From Actinomycetes bacterium (GTDB lineage Bacteria; Actinomycetota; Actinomycetes; Actinomycetales; Demequinaceae), in the NCBI GenBank assembly GCA_023432235.1, contig JAEYUX010000090.1, positions 1 through 11,341 of the forward strand: a stretch of DNA of 11,341 nucleotides, given 5' to 3'. Position 1 is the first letter of the stretch; each line of letters starts with the position of its first letter. This document shows positions 1-9,076 of this stretch, one piece after another. The notes beneath the pieces were generated by a model. It searched no databases and was not told where the DNA came from. It was given only the letters and a program-made list of their open reading frames with translations. The position numbers and the translations under genes are program-made.

Positions 1-292
1 GTATTCGTCCGCTCCACCACGCGTGGAGTGCCCGTCATCGCTGAAGGTGTCGCAGCGTCGGCCGCGATTGTGCTTGTGTGGATCGGGGATATCGGTTTCG
101 CGATCGCGATGTCGAGCGCCGCCGTCCTCACGTACTACGCGGTGGCGAATGCTGCCGCGATGGCAGCTCGCCGCCGCGGCGCGCGTATGCCGATGTCGCG
201 AATCCTCTCGGCGCTTGGCGTTGCGCTGTGCATCGCCCTTGCCGTGTCGGTAGACCCGCGAGCGCTCGCGAGTGCGGGCGCGTTCATGATCA

Positions 293-1007
<715 letters not shown>

Positions 1008-1015
<8 letters not shown>

Positions 1016-2249
1016 GGTGCTCTCCCGGGGGAAGCCACGGCATGTGGGGCAGTGGCGGTGGGGCGCTGCGCTCTTCTTGGACCTCGCGCTGTTCCTGCGC
1101 GAGCAGCGGGGCCGGTGGGGCATACGGATCGTCCGACGCCGGAGTGGAGGGCGGCGCGGACGGTGCGGACGGCACGGACGGCGCGGACGGCGCGGCCTCA
1201 GGGCTCGATGAGGGCGCGGGTGCAAACGGGACAATGGGCGCAGGTGCGGGCGTTGGAGCAACGTTCTGCCCGCTGGAGACGTGGGGAGGCAGAGGCGTTT
1301 CGGCGTGAGCGACAGGGGTGATGTCGGGAACCGGCGGCGCTACGTGAGGCATGCGTGGGGTGCGGTCATTCCACACGCCGATGTGATCGGATTCGAGTTC
1401 GAGACGGACGCGGTCCCGCAATTGAAGGGCGTCACGGTAGTCCGCAGGCAATTGAAGACGGCCGGCACGGTCGAGTACCGCGTACTCCTCATGAGAGGTG
1501 TGCACCACGCCGTCGGCACCCACCTGAGTGCGACGCACCACCTCTGTTGATGTACGCCCATCACGAATCGCAATGGTGCGCTGCACCTGCGAACTCACGG
1601 CGTGGTCATGTGTCACGACCACCACGGTCGCGCCGAGCTCCTTGTTCGCCGACCTCAGCGCCTCGAATACGTCATCACCCGTTGCTGAATCAAGCTCACC
1701 CGTCGGTTCATCCGCGAAGACCACTTGGGGGCCATTGGCAAGCGCGACCGCGATCGACACGCGCTGCTGCTCGCCACCTGACAACTGGTGAGGACGTCGA
1801 TGGGCCTTGCCTGCCATGTCCATCGCCTCGAGGAGCTCCATCGCGCGGCGTGCGCGCATCCGGGGGCCCGTGCCGGCGAAGGCCATGGGCATCATCACGT
1901 TCTCTTTGGCGGAAAGGTACGGCAAGAGGTTGCGTGCCGTCTGCTGCCAGACAAATCCCACAACGGAACGCCGATAGGTGAGACGGTCGGCATGCGACAT
2001 GCGAAGGAGATCCCAGTCAGCGACGCGAGCGGCGCCCGCCGTGGGTACGTCGAGCCCCGACAACACATTGAGCAACGTTGACTTGCCCGAACCGGACTGC
2101 CCGACGATCGCGATCATTTCGCCCTTGTCGACAAGCAGATCGAGACCCTGGAGTGCTTGGACCTCGATGTTCTCCACCTGGTAAATGCGCACCAGGTTGT
2201 CGCATGCGATGAGCGCATCCCCGCCAAAGGCATCGACTGTTGTTGTCAT
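1008..2249 (-). CDS. ABC transporter ATP-binding protein with AbrB-like segment and Pro/Ala/Ser-rich tail
   Basis: This 413-residue protein is nearly twice the usual LolD/MacB ATPase length. Residues 15-232 are a complete ATPase domain: Walker A GQSGSGKST (50-58), Q-loop at Gln102-103, signature LSGGE (156-160), Walker B QVVFADEP with Glu181, and switch His214. Residues about 254-293 (AVLDRAGRLQLPADYRDAL and following) resemble a SpoVT/AbrB swapped-hairpin motif, normally a DNA-binding or dimerisation fold; this is my reading by eye. Residues about 296-413 are rich in Pro, Ala and Ser, contain SAP-type repeats, end in an acidic then Pro-rich stretch, and are probably disordered. The ATG at 2249 follows the upstream stop by 9 bp with a weak Shine-Dalgarno (GGGGCAGG), so it likely relies on coupling. 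The gene overlaps the next ATPase by 8 bp. The role of the extension is unknown: it could set pairing of the two ATPases or recruit a partner. Confidence 0.93.
1153..1195. repeat. 9-bp tandem repeat inside ATPase tail
   Basis: About 4.8 head-to-tail copies of GGCGCGGAC with one- or two-base changes (GGTGCGGAC, GGCACGGAC). On the coding minus strand it specifies Ser-Ala/Val-Pro units (SAPSVPSAPSAP) in the disordered tail of the longer ATPase. Being a multiple of three, copy-number change would keep the frame. Confidence 0.85.
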
Positions 2250-2258
2250 GACCTGCCC

Positions 2259-5093
2259 CTATCTCGTCTCACCGTAACGGAGTACTTCGCTCAGCCGAGC
2301 CCTGCGTTGGACAAGGACCTCGGCAATGACCGCAATAAGTAACAGCCCCGCAAGCGCAATCCCGCCCGGTGCGAGCAGTGCTGGATCGATGCTCGGCGGA
2401 GGATCGTTCACGCCTCCCGAGAGCACGACAAGGCCCAAGGCAGGCGAGAGCACCACCATGACGATAAGAGCGGCGCCGACGGCGGCGACAGCACTGGCGA
2501 GCACCATGGGGACAAGGTCGGTAAAGGCAAGCCACCACCCAAGGCGCGGCGGCACTCCCTGCGTGCGGAGCAAGGCAATGGCGCGCCCTCGCTCCCGTGC
2601 CCCCGTAGCGACGCTGACAAGGAGGCCGACGGCGGCGAGGGCGGCGACGGCGAGCACCGCCCACGTCATCGTTCGTTGCACACCGCCCATGAGCGCCGAG
2701 GATCGTGCCGTCTCAAGCCAGTCAGAACGCAACCACACGTCGCCCGCCGGGATTGCCGCGTCGGCAATTGCAGCGTCGGTGCCGGGACCCACCACCACCG
2801 TGACGTCGGGCTCAATGGGCTCTTGCGTATCCACCGTGAGGAGCGGCTCAAGGGCAACGAAAATGTACGGACCGTCGAGCCACCCATCCGGTTCGGGCTG
2901 CGCCTCATCGATAAAGGTCACGGGAATGAACGTGCGGCCGAGGAACACATCGGAACGTTGATAGACGTCGATCTCCCGCAATTCGGCGCTCGCGAGGGCG
3001 GGGATCGGTTCGCCCGGCACCCACGCGTCAACTGCCGTGGTGAAGGCGTCGAGCTCGGCCGTCGTGTTGCCATCGACGGCACGAAGAGTCTCCACGTACG
3101 ACTCATCGATTGCGATGACCGTGGCGGCTGACAGGCTTGAACCCATTGCGATCGTCGTACGCGGAGCGGCGATCAGCTGAGTGACGACGAGCCCCTGCTC
3201 ACGCCACTGATCGGCAAGGCCCGCGTCGACGGCGCCCGCGATTCGTGCGTCACCGCCAACGCGCTCCCACGACGCAGCTTCTTGGCCTTTGTCGACGGTG
3301 GAGGACAGCAGTGCGCCGTAGGCACCCACAGCGAGAGCGAGGGCAAGGGCGACGAGCGGCAACGCCGCAATGGGCTCGCGGCTTCGTGCTGCGGTGAGCA
3401 GTCCTGCCGCGCCGCGGCTCAAGCGGGAAAGCGCTTGGACGACACGACGGGGGATCGCAGCGAGACGGACCACGATGAGCGCCACGGCGAGGGCAACGAG
3501 CGCCGGAGCGACAGCGAGGAAGGGATCGACGCCAACGGTTTGCGTTTGCAGCACTCCTCGCCCGCGCAGAGACCACACCGCCATCGCCGCGACAACGAAG
3601 ACGAGACCGTCACGCGTGACGGCTCGCGCGGCGCGGGCGCGCTCAATCTTGGCGCGATCCCGGCGATTCGCAGGCTCCCGCTTGCCAGCCCAGGATGCCC
3701 GCGCCGTGGCGGCGCCAAGGAGGGGAGTGGCTCCGACAGCGACGAGCGCGACGAGGAGCGCGAGAGGATCAACGGGGGTGGCCCCTGGGGTGACAATCGA
3801 TGCTGCGCCGTAACCCAGAGCGAGGCCCGCGAGCGTGAACATCGCGCTTTCGATTAGCAAGGCACCCATGGTGGAACCGACGGCCGCTCCGCGCGCGCGC
3901 TCAAGCTGAATGTCCCGAGCGCGGCCCCGGATGAGCAGGTGCGCCATGAGCGCGATGACCGCGGCGGCAGCTGCTGTCACTCCTGCGATGAGCACCGACA
4001 TCTGAGCGAGAGCGGCGCGTGCTCGCACGGGGTAGTCCGAAAGTGCATCGCCCAGACCAGAACTGACGCGTGGCCGGACGTCGCCATCGGGCAAGAGCGT
4101 CTCACTCTGAGTTTCGAGCCGTTCAAGCTCCGGAGGAATCGAATGAGCAAGATCGAGTGTGAGCAGGGTGGGATCGACGCTCATCACGATGGACGCGGTG
4201 AGGGGGGTGCCAAGACGCGTGGTGAACTCTTCGGCAATGTCGGCGGGCATGAGGACAGTGCCGATCGGACGCTCCACGCCCGTGCCGCCCACGCGACTTT
4301 GCGGCTCGAACAGTCCCGGAGCGGCGACTGCCGCATCGCCTTGCGGATCATCGACGGTTGCTTGCGCCGTCACCTCAAGGTCGACGCGGGACCCATTGGC
4401 GCGTCCAAGGGTGACGTGGTCGCCGACCTGCAGGTTGAGTGCCTCGAGAGTCTCGTGCGTCAGCGCCACCTGGAGTGGCGGCAGGTCAGTGGGAGGCGCG
4501 TTGCTGCCAGGAAGCGGTGGGTCGGGCTTGACGAGCACGGGAGACTCACCGTCGACCACTGTCATCGATGCGGACGGCACAAAGGCGATGACGACGTCGG
4601 CATCAGTGCGGGTCTGAGGTTCAGGTTCGCGGTTGTCGCTTGCAGCGGCCTCGCGTTCGGCTGCCGAGGTCACCGACATCAGCGTGTACGGAGCAGACAC
4701 GGCGCCTAGGGTGTGCGACACGACCACGCTTGCGGTGTCCCGAGGCAGGTTGGCGACGATCGTCTCCGACGTCTGGGCAAAATCGCTGATGCGCGAGCCG
4801 CGGACGGAATCCACGTTATTGCCGGAGGGGTTACCCAAGGGGAACGTGACGGTGATCGCATCGCCTCCCGCCTGAGCGCGCGCGGCATCTGCCGCGCCGT
4901 CATCAAGCGTGCCGAGAATGAGTTGCGGGCCGGCGTACGCGAGGAAAGTCGCGAGCGTCACCACGCACATTGCGGCAAGAACAATCCAGCGATCTCTCCA
5001 TGCTCGGCGACGCGCGAGCAGCCACATCGGCCCAGCGCCGCCCGGGGGGGACGGATGTTCGTCGATGCGCGTGACAGCGATATGGACGCTCAT
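2259..5093 (-). CDS. FtsX/MacB-type ABC permease (second permease of operon)
   Basis: A 944-residue membrane protein with about ten hydrophobic segments, near residues 36-56, 363-388, 412-433, 443-463, 495-508, 524-547, 576-597, 808-829, 857-884 and 909-927. Two large soluble regions (about 60-360 and 600-805) lie between them and should face outside. This is the duplicated FtsX arrangement: one helix, an extracellular domain, three helices, a linker pair, then the pattern again. The cytoplasmic loop ERGRAIALLRTQGVPP (834-849) fits the ATPase-coupling segment of FtsX domains, where an E-x-A-LLR-x-G pattern is usual. Such permeases act mechanically on envelope substrates (lipoproteins, lipids, peptides, hydrolases) rather than forming a channel. 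The ATG at 5093 overlaps the upstream stop as ATGA, which decides the start over an internal Met at residue 23. No lipobox or binding protein accompanies it. Substrate is unknown. Confidence 0.92.
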   Translation of the reverse strand: MSVHIAVTRIDEHPSPPGGAGPMWLLARRRAWRDRWIVLAAMCVVTLATFLAYAGPQLILGTLDDGAADAARAQAGGDAITVTFPLGNPSGNNVDSVRGSRISDFAQTSETIVANLPRDTASVVVSHTLGAVSAPYTLMSVTSAAEREAAASDNREPEPQTRTDADVVIAFVPSASMTVVDGESPVLVKPDPPLPGSNAPPTDLPPLQVALTHETLEALNLQVGDHVTLGRANGSRVDLEVTAQATVDDPQGDAAVAAPGLFEPQSRVGGTGVERPIGTVLMPADIAEEFTTRLGTPLTASIVMSVDPTLLTLDLAHSIPPELERLETQSETLLPDGDVRPRVSSGLGDALSDYPVRARAALAQMSVLIAGVTAAAAAVIALMAHLLIRGRARDIQLERARGAAVGSTMGALLIESAMFTLAGLALGYGAASIVTPGATPVDPLALLVALVAVGATPLLGAATARASWAGKREPANRRDRAKIERARAARAVTRDGLVFVVAAMAVWSLRGRGVLQTQTVGVDPFLAVAPALVALAVALIVVRLAAIPRRVVQALSRLSRGAAGLLTAARSREPIAALPLVALALALAVGAYGALLSSTVDKGQEAASWERVGGDARIAGAVDAGLADQWREQGLVVTQLIAAPRTTIAMGSSLSAATVIAIDESYVETLRAVDGNTTAELDAFTTAVDAWVPGEPIPALASAELREIDVYQRSDVFLGRTFIPVTFIDEAQPEPDGWLDGPYIFVALEPLLTVDTQEPIEPDVTVVVGPGTDAAIADAAIPAGDVWLRSDWLETARSSALMGGVQRTMTWAVLAVAALAAVGLLVSVATGARERGRAIALLRTQGVPPRLGWWLAFTDLVPMVLASAVAAVGAALIVMVVLSPALGLVVLSGGVNDPPPSIDPALLAPGGIALAGLLLIAVIAEVLVQRRARLSEVLRYGETR

Positions 5094-8000
5094 CGGGCAT
5101 CACCTTGACGCAAGAGATCCGCGGGACGAATGCGACGCACGAGGACGGAAGCGATCGCGAGCGCCAAGATGACAACGGCCACTGCCTCCAAGGCAAGGAT
5201 GCCGACAAACGTCCACGGCACGTGAACGAGCACCTCAGGTACGGGTGGGAGACCTTCCGGCCCGAAGGAGACGAGAGGCGCAGCAAGGCTGACAAGCCAC
5301 AGCCCCAGGCCGATCCCGCACACGGTGCCAAGAGCGGCCAACAGCGTCGCCTCGACGCCAACCATGCGCACCGTCGCTCCAGGACTGAGGCCAACGGCGC
5401 GCAATTGGGCGAGTTCGAGCGCGCGGGCGCGCGTCGACACGACGATGTGCACGGCGAAGCCCACAGCAGCGAGTACCGCCGCGGCGCCCGCGACGAGCCA
5501 CATCGCCACGCTGATGGCGACACGCAGCGGGTTCGTGGTGAGCTCGTCGACCACCTGCTGACGGGTGGTGATGTCAAGTCCGTGGGGAAGTGCGGCGGTG
5601 TACCCGTCGATGTCGTCTGTGGTCACCCACCACGTGGATACATCCCGGGTCACCCCGCCGCTTTGGAACGTCGCAATCTGTATTGCATCGATGGGTGCCG
5701 CCACCACATAGCCAGTCTCGGCGCCAATACGAGGCAGTGCCGCAGCCACATTGGCCCGCACAAGGGCCCCGCCCACGCGCATGGTGACGTTGTCGCCAAT
5801 CGACATGCGGCTGGACCGCAACAGGGTGTCGGTGACGACGATGGGCACGTCGCCCACGAGGTCAGGGACCGTCAGCACCCCCGCGGTCGCTTGATCAGCC
5901 ACCTCCCCAACTCCGGCGGACAGAGTGAGCGCGAGATCAGTGTCTTGGGCGCGTACGTCGTCGACAATCCCCACTGTCGCCGATGCCTTCCACGGATCCA
6001 TCGCGCTCACGTCGAGCGGTTCCGAGAGAGTGGGGGGAGTCTCGTTTGGAAGTGACCAGCCAGGCACGGGTGCGAAGGTCGCGAAGTCTGTCATCTCGAT
6101 ACGCACGCGCACACGATCACCCGGAACTGGCTGACCTGACAGCACCACCTCGCCGGGTGAGGCAATGATGGTCTGAATGCCCACCAGGCTCGCGGCGGAC
6201 GCGCTGTCGCCAATATCGGCCATCAGCTGTTGAGGTGTGCCATCAGCGGTGGCCAGTCCCAAGTCCACCGTGTGAAAGAGCCCCGCTTCGGAACGGATGA
6301 GCGCGCGCACGGCGATGAGCATGTCGCTCAGGTCGTCATTCGTGGGAGTCGCCACGATGGTGAAGCCGAGCGAATGAGCTCCCGCGGGCAGGTCAACGGC
6401 GCTCTCATAAGAGACGTCCGTGTCGCGCAAAGCAAGCGCGAGCCGCTCTCCGCGGACTTCTTCGAGACGTCCCTGTCCGAGCGCCTGCCACCCTTCGTGC
6501 GTCGTTGCCCGCAAGTAGGCACCGCTCCCGTCAAAGGGAGCAAACGCGAGACGCAATTCGCCGAGGCTGCGCCCAGAGATCTCAATCGCGTCGGACACGA
6601 CTGGCGACGGCGTCGCATCGGCCGACTCAACAACCAAGGCCTGACGCATCCAGGGAGTGTCAGGCGCCGTGACGACGGCGTCGACAGGGTGGCGATAAAG
6701 CGCTTGGTCCTCTTGGGATCGAGACCACGTCGACATGAAACCTGCCGCAAAGACTCCTACCGAAAGCGACAACGTGAGGAGAAGCACGGCCGACAGCGCG
6801 CGTACCGGCCGACGCGCCACCTCCCACGCTGCAAGGGGAGTAACGGCACGACGTGCCGAGCGAGCAAGAGTCTCCATGAGGCGAGCCGCGAGCGGCACAA
6901 TTCTCGCTGCGAGCAAGGCGCCTGCAAGGAGCGCAAGTGCGGGACCAGCCGCAAGTAGCGGATCGAGTCGCGGCGGACCCTCGCCACTGACAACTGGCGA
7001 GCGGTAGATGCTCAGTTGCCAGAACGCAAGACCAGCGAGCACGATGACGGCCGCATCGAGCCCGGAGCGCTGAAAGGCCGCTTTCTTTCCGGGCCTTGCA
7101 CGATCCGCTTCAGCCTCGACCATGAGCGCGGAACGGCGCATGAGCGGCGCAAGGACGATGACGATGAGCACGACCGCGACGATGGCGCCGGCGACCCATG
7201 CGCCCGTTGGAAGTCCAGGGTCTTGATTGAAACCAGCATTGCGGAGGATCGGCAGATCTCCCAGCGTGAGATACGCCAAACGCGCCGCCGGAGCCGCGCT
7301 TGCGACAGTGAGCACACCGATGACGCTCGCCTCAATCGCGCCGAGGTGAAAGGTCTGCCGAGCCGAGCCGCCCCGTGCGGCGACAAGGTGACGCTCGTCG
7401 TGGCGGCGCTCGCTTACGAGGCGCGCTGCCTGGACCAAGGCGGCGGTTGCGACGACGAGCAGCAGCAGTGCGGTGACAAGCACGGTGGAGCGGGTCATCG
7501 CCAGTGAACTCACCACTTCGCCAGCGGTGTCCTTGACGGGCGCGAACACGGACACCCGAGTTGCGAGGTTGCCCAATTGCAATTTCGCGTCCGTGTCGGC
7601 CTTCGTCAGTGTCTCGGCGAGCCCACTCAGTTGCTCGACTGATGTCGATGAGAAATCCGGCTCGTAGACCACGGTGACGGTGTCCAGCGGCAACGCCTCG
7701 ACTCGGTCATGCGAGGTGATGAGCGGCCCGTATGCAGGCGCAAGGAGTCCTCCGAACGAGCCGGGAACGACAACGGCTGGGCGATACCCATCACCTTGCA
7801 AGGTGTCGGGCAACCACAAGGGACCTGCTGGGTCCGCCGGGATATATGCGCCGACGATTCGAGCAGTCGTGGCGGCTTCATCCGAATACGAGCGGTTCCG
7901 CACCTCGATGACGTCACCAATGGCCATATCGAGGTCTTCGATCATGGCCCGCGGCACCGCGATCTCCGTGACTCCCACCACGCCTTTGTCGGGCCATCGT

Positions 8001-8395
8001 CCGTCCACGAGGACGCCGAGCGAGTCGAGTCTGTCATCGGACGCGTAGTAGGTGAGAACGTACCCGTCGTCCAGCGTGACGAACTGAAGTGCTCCTTCAG
8101 CATGAACATATGAAGAGGTAGGGGTGTCCTTGAGGCCTTGATGAGCCGCACGGGCCGAGGCGTCGACAATGTCGTCAAGCGCGCCGTTCGCTTCGATCGT
8201 GTGCTTGAGCTGGGTGCTTAACGCAGGCGCATCGTCAAGCGCGGCGCGCGCCGCAAAGGTGGTGGTCGCGCGATCGAGAAGGTACAGCGTCGACATCAGA
8301 GTCGCTGACAAGATCGCCAGAGCGAGCACAATCGCCAGCAACGGCGCTTGGACGCGCGCACGCCGGAGGGCGAGTCGCCATCTCCAGGGAGCCAC
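5090..8395 (-). CDS. FtsX/MacB-type ABC permease (first permease of operon)
   Basis: An 1101-residue membrane protein of the same design as the next gene, but with a larger second soluble domain. Hydrophobic segments lie near residues 19-40, 302-324, 352-374, 398-418, 445-462, 479-503, 533-556, 957-984, 1012-1040 and 1060-1086, with soluble regions about 41-300 and 557-955. The loop RALELAQLRAVGLSPG (991-1006) is a clear FtsX coupling segment, and the first copy has a weaker ERRHDERHLVAARGGS equivalent. The GTG start at 8395 has GGAAGGGG four bases upstream, and the N-terminus is a short basic stretch followed by the first helix, as expected. It opens the operon and is preceded by its own candidate promoter. 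The two permeases are similar in plan but divergent in sequence, which suggests a permease heterodimer. That pairing is inference; the family is clear. Confidence 0.92.
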   Translation of the reverse strand: MAPWRWRLALRRARVQAPLLAIVLALAILSATLMSTLYLLDRATTTFAARAALDDAPALSTQLKHTIEANGALDDIVDASARAAHQGLKDTPTSSYVHAEGALQFVTLDDGYVLTYYASDDRLDSLGVLVDGRWPDKGVVGVTEIAVPRAMIEDLDMAIGDVIEVRNRSYSDEAATTARIVGAYIPADPAGPLWLPDTLQGDGYRPAVVVPGSFGGLLAPAYGPLITSHDRVEALPLDTVTVVYEPDFSSTSVEQLSGLAETLTKADTDAKLQLGNLATRVSVFAPVKDTAGEVVSSLAMTRSTVLVTALLLLVVATAALVQAARLVSERRHDERHLVAARGGSARQTFHLGAIEASVIGVLTVASAAPAARLAYLTLGDLPILRNAGFNQDPGLPTGAWVAGAIVAVVLIVIVLAPLMRRSALMVEAEADRARPGKKAAFQRSGLDAAVIVLAGLAFWQLSIYRSPVVSGEGPPRLDPLLAAGPALALLAGALLAARIVPLAARLMETLARSARRAVTPLAAWEVARRPVRALSAVLLLTLSLSVGVFAAGFMSTWSRSQEDQALYRHPVDAVVTAPDTPWMRQALVVESADATPSPVVSDAIEISGRSLGELRLAFAPFDGSGAYLRATTHEGWQALGQGRLEEVRGERLALALRDTDVSYESAVDLPAGAHSLGFTIVATPTNDDLSDMLIAVRALIRSEAGLFHTVDLGLATADGTPQQLMADIGDSASAASLVGIQTIIASPGEVVLSGQPVPGDRVRVRIEMTDFATFAPVPGWSLPNETPPTLSEPLDVSAMDPWKASATVGIVDDVRAQDTDLALTLSAGVGEVADQATAGVLTVPDLVGDVPIVVTDTLLRSSRMSIGDNVTMRVGGALVRANVAAALPRIGAETGYVVAAPIDAIQIATFQSGGVTRDVSTWWVTTDDIDGYTAALPHGLDITTRQQVVDELTTNPLRVAISVAMWLVAGAAAVLAAVGFAVHIVVSTRARALELAQLRAVGLSPGATVRMVGVEATLLAALGTVCGIGLGLWLVSLAAPLVSFGPEGLPPVPEVLVHVPWTFVGILALEAVAVVILALAIASVLVRRIRPADLLRQGDAR

Positions 8396-8399
8396 GTCG

Positions 8400-8407
8400 C
8401 CCCTTCC
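8400..8407 (-). promoter_or_regulatory. Ribosome binding site of first ABC permease
   Basis: GGAAGGGG on the minus strand, four bases before the GTG at 8395. It decides the start of the 1101-residue permease, whose initiation codon is not ATG. Confidence 0.6.
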
Positions 8408-8419
8408 GTGCTCGATTCG

Positions 8420-8434
8420 CTCCGGTTAGCGGAG
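8420..8434 (-). repeat. Short inverted repeat in leader of ABC operon
   Basis: CTCCG-CTAAC-CGGAG on the minus strand: five-base arms with a five-base centre, about 25 bases before the permease GTG and between the candidate promoter and the ribosome site. It could be a small hairpin or an operator. It is short enough to occur by chance in GC-rich DNA. Confidence 0.3.
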
Positions 8435-8440
8435 ACGTCG

Positions 8441-8489
8441 CGTTCTTACCGTCGCCACATTAAAGGATCGGACCGGCTCGTTCTTACCG
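8441..8489. repeat. Pair of 11-bp direct repeats before ABC operon
   Basis: CGTTCTTACCG occurs at 8441-8451 and again, exactly, at 8479-8489, 38 bp apart. On the minus strand the copies read CGGTAAGAACG and lie on either side of a candidate -10 box (TTTAAT, 8464-8459). The upstream copy covers the stop codon of DUF2505. The spacing is not an exact number of helical turns (about 3.6). A regulator binding both sites could control the ABC operon; this is inference from placement. Confidence 0.55.
8459..8487 (-). promoter_or_regulatory. Candidate promoter of ABC operon
   Basis: On the minus strand TTTAAT (8464-8459) is a five-of-six match to TATAAT, though it lacks the usual A at position two. 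A poor -35 (GTAAGA, 8487-8482) lies 17 bases upstream and inside one copy of the direct repeat, which fits an activated or repressed promoter. The start of transcription would be near 8452, giving a leader of about 56 bases. Confidence 0.3.
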
Positions 8490-9008
8490 CTCGGTGCCGC
8501 TGGCATGGGAGGCAAGCCACGCGTCGGCCGCGGCGAGTTCCTTGGGAAGCGCCTGCTCGATTGCCGAGGCGACCGCGCGCTCGACGACCGCGCCGATGAG
8601 CGGCACGGGAGCGTCCACGTCTCCCGCGAGACCAAAGGCTGCTCCACCTGAGATGGGCTTCACCACCACCGCGCCGCGCGCGTGACCCGGGGTACCCGGA
8701 ATCTCGAGGGCGAAAGTGCCTTCGCGGTCACGTGGATCGCCATTGCGTTCCGCAGGTGCCCACGCCTCCGTGTAGCGCACCGTCAATTTGCCGCCCACGA
8801 AGGACCGGAACTCTTGCGGAATGTCGGTCGCCGGGATGGTGCGACGGATTGCCACCGTGAAGGACCCGTCATCAAGAGTGTCGACGAGCACATCGCAGTC
8901 ATCAGCCCCTGAGGCTCGGGCCCGCTGAGCATTGAATTCTTCGTTGCTCAACATGGCCATGACCTCATCCACGCTGGCATCGAATCGGTGCTCGTACGTG
9001 ATCCTCAT
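8484..9008 (-). CDS. DUF2505 family protein (SRPBCC/START-like fold)
   Basis: A 174-residue soluble protein with no signal peptide or membrane segment. The opening MRITYEHRFDASVDEVMAML, a strand-helix start as in polyketide cyclase/START-type folds, the middle RRTIPATDIPQEFRSFVG and the end (ERAVASAIEQALPKELAAADAWL, helical, about 143-165) match the actinobacterial DUF2505 family as I recall it. Proteins of this fold usually enclose a hydrophobic ligand; no ligand or reaction is known to me for this family. The ATG at 9008 has a strong AAGGAGG four bases upstream. It lies on the same strand as the ABC operon but 88 bp ahead of it, so read-through is possible, although the operon seems to have its own promoter. 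It diverges from pdtaS across 68 bp. Confidence 0.88.
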   Translation of the reverse strand: MRITYEHRFDASVDEVMAMLSNEEFNAQRARASGADDCDVLVDTLDDGSFTVAIRRTIPATDIPQEFRSFVGGKLTVRYTEAWAPAERNGDPRDREGTFALEIPGTPGHARGAVVVKPISGGAAFGLAGDVDAPVPLIGAVVERAVASAIEQALPKELAAADAWLASHASGTER

Positions 9009-9012
9009 GGCG

Positions 9013-9019
9013 CCTCCTT
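9013..9019 (-). promoter_or_regulatory. Ribosome binding site of DUF2505 gene
   Basis: AAGGAGG on the minus strand, four bases before the ATG at 9008. This is the strongest Shine-Dalgarno in the window and fixes that start. Confidence 0.75.
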
Positions 9020-9030
9020 GTGCTGCGCCC

Positions 9031-9036
9031 AGCGTA
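9031..9036 (-). promoter_or_regulatory. Candidate -10 box for DUF2505
   Basis: TACGCT on the minus strand fits TANNNT. Transcription would begin near 9024, leaving a leader of about 16 bases that just contains the AAGGAGG site. No convincing -35 is seen (CGGTAC at the right distance). Confidence 0.3.
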
Positions 9037-9064
9037 GCGCGATGCCGTCCGGCGTACCGCCTTC

Positions 9065-9076
9065 TACTCTGGTGCC
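9065..9076 (+). promoter_or_regulatory. Candidate -10 box placing +1 at the pdtaS GTG
   Basis: TACTCT (9065-9070) fits the actinobacterial -10 pattern TANNNT. The GTG start of pdtaS begins seven bases after its last T, which is where transcription should start. With no Shine-Dalgarno present, this suggests a leaderless mRNA. The -35 region is weak. Confidence 0.45.

Noticed and set aside
1016..1261. Upstream extension of the last ATPase by 82 residues to ATG 1261
   Set aside because: The extra sequence is Arg/Pro/His-rich with no family match and lies wholly inside the Pro-rich tail of the neighbouring ATPase in another frame; ATG 1015 gives the normal N-terminus and a coupling overlap.
3939..4709. 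256-codon open frame on the plus strand
   Set aside because: Antisense to the second permease, Arg/His/Cys-rich composition and no recognisable domain; a shadow of the real gene.
5105..6055. 316-codon open frame on the plus strand
   Set aside because: It lies antisense inside the first permease, is rich in Arg, His, Gly and Asp with no hydrophobic core or motif, and is expected where GC-rich third positions remove stop codons from the opposite strand.
6230..6958. 242-codon open frame on the plus strand
   Set aside because: Antisense to the first permease, Arg-rich throughout, no plausible start site or domain.
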